Shown here: positions 4,526 to 7,723 of the stretch, one piece after another
Layout of the letters: each line of letters opens with the position of its first letter
How positions within the stretch are numbered: position 1 is the stretch's first letter
Assembly (NCBI GenBank): GCA_003577005.1
Contig: QEUW01000360.1
Location: 1 to 7,723 of the forward strand
DNA: 7,723 nucleotides
Reading direction: 5' to 3'
From: Chloroflexota bacterium
GTDB lineage: Bacteria > Chloroflexota > Anaerolineae > Caldilineales > Caldilineaceae
Notes under the pieces: model-generated
The model's input: the letters and a program-made list of their open reading frames with translations, nothing else
Databases searched by the model: none
Told to the model about the DNA's origin: nothing
Program-made: the position numbers and the translations under genes

Positions 4526-7366
4526 ATGCCCAATCTCACCGAGGCGCAGACCCGCCGCCAGCTGATCGACCAGGCGCTCGCCCGCGCCGGCTGGGACCCC
4601 ACCAACCGCACGCTCGTGGGGCAAGAGATCCCCGTCGACGGCGCCGACCCCCAGGCCTGGCAGACGCTGCAGAGCCAACTGCGCAAACTGGCGCAACAAG
4701 GCGTCCCCTATCACACCAACCTGCCCGCCGGCATCAGCGACTACGTCCTCTATGCCGACAATGGCGAGATCCTGGCCGTGGTCGAGGCCAAACGCACCAG
4801 CGTGGACCCGCGCATCGCCCAGGCGCAGACCGAGTTCTACGTCAGCCACATCGAGCGACGCCAGAGCTTTCGCCCCTTCGCCTTTATGACCAACGGCTAC
4901 GATATCTATTTCTGGGAGGTCGGCTACGCCAACAAACGCCTCGTCTCCGGCTTCTTTACGCCCCAAGACCTGCGCAACCTGCTCCACATCCGCCGCCACG
5001 GCACGCCGCTGACCCAGGCGCCCATCGACCCGCAGATCGTCGACCGCGACTACCAGATCGAAGCCATTCGCCGCGTCAGCGAGGCCTTTGCCGGGGGCAA
5101 ACGCAAGGCGCTCCTGGTCATGGCCACCGGCACGGGCAAGACCCGCACCGTCATGGCGCTCATCGACCTCTTTCTGCGCACGCAACAGGCGCAGCGCATT
5201 CTCTTTGTGGCCGACCGCGACGCGCTGGTGCGCCAGGCCATCGGCGAAGGCTTTCAGGCCTTTCTGCCCAACGAACCCTGCACCCGCATCGTCACCCACG
5301 CCGTCCACACCAGCACCATCCAGCGGCTCTATGCTGTCACCTTGCAGACGCTCAGCAACTGCTTTGAACACTTCTCGCCCGCTTTTTTTGACCTCATCAT
5401 CTTTGACGAGGTCCACCGCTCGATCTTCAACAAGTGGAACGAAGTGCTGCGCTATTTCGATGCCCGCCTGGTGGGGCTGACCGCTACCTCGGCCGAGTTC
5501 ATCGACCGCAACACCTTTCTCGAATTCGACTGCACCGACGGCACGCCCACCTTCCTCTACACCTATGCCCAAGCCATCCAGGACGAATACCTGGTGGACT
5601 ACAATCTCTACCTGGCCAAGACGCGCTTCCAGCGCCGGGGCATCCGCGGGGTGGACCTCTCCGAGGAAGAGCGCAACATCCTCATCGAGCAGGGCATCGA
5701 CCCCGACGACCTCGATTACAGCGGCACCCACCTGGAAACCCGGGTCAGCAACAAAGACACCCTGCGCCAGCAGTGGGAAGAGATCCTGGAGGTCTGCTAC
5801 AAAGACCGCTCCGGCCAGCTCCCCGGCAAGACCATCGTCTTCGCCATGACCCAGGAGCACGCCCTGCGTCTGCTCGAAACCTTCGAGGAGATGTACCCGC
5901 AATTTCCCGGCCTGGCGCAGATGATCACCCACACTTCCGACTACAAGGGCCAGGCCATCGAAAAGTTCAAAAAAGAGGATCTGCCCCGTATTGCCATTTC
6001 GGTGGACATGCTCGACACCGGCATCAACGTGCCCGAGGTGGTCAACCTCGTCTTTATGAAACCGGTGCAGTCACGCATCAAGCTCGAACAGATGATCGGC
6101 CGCGGCACCCGCCACGAGTCTACCTGCAAGCACTTCGAATGGCTGCCCAATGGCGAGAAGAAGGACTTTCTCATCATCGACTTCTGGGAAAACGATTTCA
6201 ACCAGCCGGCCGATAAGGCCGTGGCCCAGAGTCTGCCCGTCCTGGTCACGCTCTTCAACACCCGGCTCGACCAGCTTGCCGAGTACCTGCACAACCAACA
6301 GCACGCCGCGCCCAGAGGGCACCCGCAAAGTGTCGTCGCCAAGCTGCGCGGCCAACTGGCGCTCATCCCGGTCGATTCCTTCTCCGTGCGCCGCATCTAT
6401 CCCGAAATCCAGCACGTTTGGGAAGAGAGCTTCTGGCTCTACCTCACCCAGGACAAGCTCGATTTTCTCCGGCTCAAGGTGGGGCCGCTGTTGCGCTACG
6501 CCCCGCCCACCGACGTCGAGGCCGCTACCTTCACCAGCAAGGTCGAGCGTCTCAAGCTGCAGATCCTCACCGGTCGCGCCACCACGAGCACGGTGCAGTC
6601 CATTGCCGAGGATGTCAGCCGGCTGCCCACTTTTGTCTTTGACGACCCGCACCTGGCCCAGGTGGCCCAACGCTGTCTCAGCCCGGCGCTGGCCACGGCC
6701 ACCCCCGCCCAGTTGGACGAGGTCGGCGAGCGGCTGGCCCCGCACATGAAGAATCGCCGCGCTACTCCCAACAGTTTTCTGGTTCTCGACCTGCCCGATT
6801 TTGTCGAAACGCGCGGCTATATTATCCTGACCCGGCGCAACGAAAAGGTCTATGTGGACGACTACCGCCGCCGCGTCGAGGAGCGCATCCTCGACCTGGT
6901 CGCCGGCCATCCCACCATCGTCGCCATCGAGCGCGGTGAAGCCGTCAGCGACGGGCAGCTCATCGACCTGGAGCGCACCCTACGCCGCCAGTTGACCCGC
7001 GACGATCTCGAACTCTCGGAACTCAACATCCGCAAAGCCTATGCCGTCAAAGTCGATAGCTTTCTGGCCTTCCTGCGCCACCTCTTTGCCCTCGACGGTC
7101 TGCCCGACTACCAGGAGATCGTCGAGCGCCAGTTTACGACCTTTCTCGCCGCCCACCCCTACACGGCAGACCAGGTGCGTTTTATCCGCGCCGTCAAAAG
7201 CGTGCTCCTGCGCCAACGCCGCCTCCACAGCGCCGACCTCTACGAACCACCCTTCACCCGCTTTGGCCAGGACGCCGTCGACCGCCTCTTCCAACCCAAC
7301 CAGGTGCAAGAGATGCTCATCTTCGCCAACCAACTCGCCATCGAGCAAACCACAGGCGGCTTGTAA
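4526..7366 (+). CDS. hsdR: Type I restriction-modification system R subunit (EcoEI-like)
   Basis: The protein has 946 residues, counted from the ATG at 4526. Residues ~8-160 are the nuclease domain. Asp72 (GISDY), Glu87 and Lys89 (VVEAKR) give the PD-(D/E)xK site, preceded by VGQEIPVDG. The SF2 translocase motor follows: Walker A ATGTGKT at 200-206, DEVH at 294-297, GLTAT at 317-321, and motif VI QMIGRGTR at 522-529. The C-terminal ~170 residues, with RQFTTFLAAHPYTADQVRFI and FTRFGQDAVDRLF, match the EcoEI R C-terminal domain that docks on the methylase core. With HsdM and HsdS the subunit translocates DNA and cleaves far from unmethylated sites. Key residues appear intact. The frame is open upstream to 4337, but those 63 codons cover hairpins and a terminator; homology-like sequence starts at 4526. 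No Shine-Dalgarno sequence is evident. hsdM follows 219 bases downstream. Confidence 0.95.
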   Translation: MPNLTEAQTRRQLIDQALARAGWDPTNRTLVGQEIPVDGADPQAWQTLQSQLRKLAQQGVPYHTNLPAGISDYVLYADNGEILAVVEAKRTSVDPRIAQAQTEFYVSHIERRQSFRPFAFMTNGYDIYFWEVGYANKRLVSGFFTPQDLRNLLHIRRHGTPLTQAPIDPQIVDRDYQIEAIRRVSEAFAGGKRKALLVMATGTGKTRTVMALIDLFLRTQQAQRILFVADRDALVRQAIGEGFQAFLPNEPCTRIVTHAVHTSTIQRLYAVTLQTLSNCFEHFSPAFFDLIIFDEVHRSIFNKWNEVLRYFDARLVGLTATSAEFIDRNTFLEFDCTDGTPTFLYTYAQAIQDEYLVDYNLYLAKTRFQRRGIRGVDLSEEERNILIEQGIDPDDLDYSGTHLETRVSNKDTLRQQWEEILEVCYKDRSGQLPGKTIVFAMTQEHALRLLETFEEMYPQFPGLAQMITHTSDYKGQAIEKFKKEDLPRIAISVDMLDTGINVPEVVNLVFMKPVQSRIKLEQMIGRGTRHESTCKHFEWLPNGEKKDFLIIDFWENDFNQPADKAVAQSLPVLVTLFNTRLDQLAEYLHNQQHAAPRGHPQSVVAKLRGQLALIPVDSFSVRRIYPEIQHVWEESFWLYLTQDKLDFLRLKVGPLLRYAPPTDVEAATFTSKVERLKLQILTGRATTSTVQSIAEDVSRLPTFVFDDPHLAQVAQRCLSPALATATPAQLDEVGERLAPHMKNRRATPNSFLVLDLPDFVETRGYIILTRRNEKVYVDDYRRRVEERILDLVAGHPTIVAIERGEAVSDGQLIDLERTLRRQLTRDDLELSELNIRKAYAVKVDSFLAFLRHLFALDGLPDYQEIVERQFTTFLAAHPYTADQVRFIRAVKSVLLRQRRLHSADLYEPPFTRFGQDAVDRLFQPNQVQEMLIFANQLAIEQTTGGL

Positions 7367-7412
7367 CCCGGTGTTTTACCCATCCCTAGCCGCGCCCGAA
7401 AGGCCCCCGCCC

Positions 7413-7434
7413 TCTGGGCCCAGATTGGGAGAGA
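7413..7434. repeat. Short perfect palindrome in the hsdR-hsdM gap
   Basis: TCTGGGCCCAGA (7413-7424) is a perfect 12-base palindrome, closely followed by GGGAGAG. With the upstream CCCTCT it may be an eroded copy of the palindromic repeat family seen at 3443 and 7464. Confidence 0.35.
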
Positions 7435-7463
7435 ACGGTCACGGGACAGACAAAAATTCGGTT

Positions 7464-7499
7464 CCTCCCCCAAGCTGGGGGAGGTTAGGAGGGGGTTGA
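7464..7499. repeat. Intergenic palindromic repeat, sibling of the one in the STAND gene
   Basis: CCTCCCCCA (7464-7472) pairs with TGGGGGAGG (7476-7484) across a 3-base AGC loop. The tail TTAGGAGGGGGTTGA follows. Stem, three-base loop and GGGGTTGA tail are shared with the element at 3443-3479. Confidence 0.65.
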
Positions 7500-7553
7500 A
7501 TGACTCCGATCCGCATTCTAACTTGAGTATGACGACCACCCACCTTATTGGCG

Positions 7554-7581
7554 TACTGATTACTGAATACTAATCACTGAC
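7554..7581 (+). repeat. Heptanucleotide tandem repeat directly upstream of hsdM
   Basis: Four contiguous 7-base units are present: TACTGAT, TACTGAA, then TACTAAT, CACTGAC. The array ends 4 bases before the hsdM ATG, in the place where a ribosome binding site would be expected. No Shine-Dalgarno sequence is present. Confidence 0.65.
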
Positions 7582-7585
7582 AACC

Positions 7586-7723
7586 ATGCTCACCGATCCC
7601 AAACTCAAATCACAAGTCGACCAACTCTGGGACAAACTCTGGTCCGGCGGTCTCACCAACCCCCTCCACGCCATCGAGCAACGCTCCTTCCTGCGCTTTC
7701 TCAAACGGCTCGACGACCAGGAG
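7586..7723 (+). CDS. hsdM: Type I restriction-modification system M subunit, N-terminal part (cut by window end)
   Basis: The first 46 codons read MLTDPKLKSQVDQLWDKLWS, then TNPLHAIEQ and FLRFLKRLDD. This is the start of the HsdM N-terminal helical domain: short family members open with xQxDxLWxxLWxGGhxNPL and a following hxFLhFhKRLDD. The rest, including the SAM-binding and NPPF catalytic motifs of the N6-adenine methylase, lies outside the window. HsdM methylates the recognition site and forms the complex core with HsdS. It sits downstream of hsdR on the same strand, separated by repeats, so it may have its own promoter. The ATG at 7586 immediately follows the heptamer array. Confidence 0.88.
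   Translation, partial: MLTDPKLKSQVDQLWDKLWSGGLTNPLHAIEQRSFLRFLKRLDDQE

Noticed and set aside
4439..5932. Long open frame of 497 codons on the minus strand
   Set aside because: It lies wholly opposite the clear nuclease and helicase domains of hsdR. It is Val/Gly/Asp-rich, as expected from the complement of GC-rich coding DNA, and shows no family motif.

Overview
The window reads as an accessory, defence-type region of a GC-rich bacterium. Codon third positions are dominated by C and G. The NB-ARC/TPR STAND protein, the paired VapBC-like modules, and the palindromic and heptanucleotide repeats between genes are typical of filamentous or multicellular lineages such as Chloroflexota (Caldilinea/Anaerolinea-like), or less likely Cyanobacteria. 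This assignment is inference from style; no rRNA or housekeeping gene is present to confirm it. All convincing genes are on the + strand.

Layout. 1-497: the tail of an unrecognised reading frame and a small unknown gene, joined by an ATGA stop/start overlap. 498-719: a promoter-like site and heptanucleotide repeats. 720-2076: two toxin-antitoxin modules in tandem. The first has an intact excisionase-type HTH antitoxin but only the first ~22 residues of its PIN toxin. The second is an intact UPF0175 antitoxin overlapping a DUF3368/PIN toxin. 2077-2316: a REP-like hairpin and a good sigma70-type promoter (TTGACA, 17 bp, CATAAT). 2317-4304: a 100-residue single-pass membrane protein followed by an NB-ARC/TPR STAND NTPase. 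4305-4525: an extended -10 promoter, a run of potential hairpins and an intrinsic-terminator-like structure ahead of the next gene. 4526-7366: hsdR, the type I restriction subunit. 7367-7585: palindromic and heptanucleotide repeats. 7586-7723: the first 46 codons of hsdM, cut by the window edge.

The most notable observation is at 2607-2638. The membrane-protein frame ends in a canonical -1 slippery heptamer (C CCA AAA). Its stop codon lies 3 nt downstream, and a 6-bp all-GC hairpin begins after a 5-nt spacer. The -1 frame then runs without a stop into the STAND protein. That frame has strong coding character from about 2640 but contains no ATG, GTG or TTG before 2775. The likely product is a 662-residue fusion of a transmembrane anchor, a glycine-rich spacer, NB-ARC and TPR. 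It would be made by programmed -1 frameshifting, or it was a single gene recently broken by one indel.

Taken together, the locus looks like a defence island: toxin-antitoxin modules, a possible membrane-anchored STAND immune ATPase, and a type I restriction-modification system. Several mobile palindromic repeats are scattered through it, one of them inside the STAND coding sequence.
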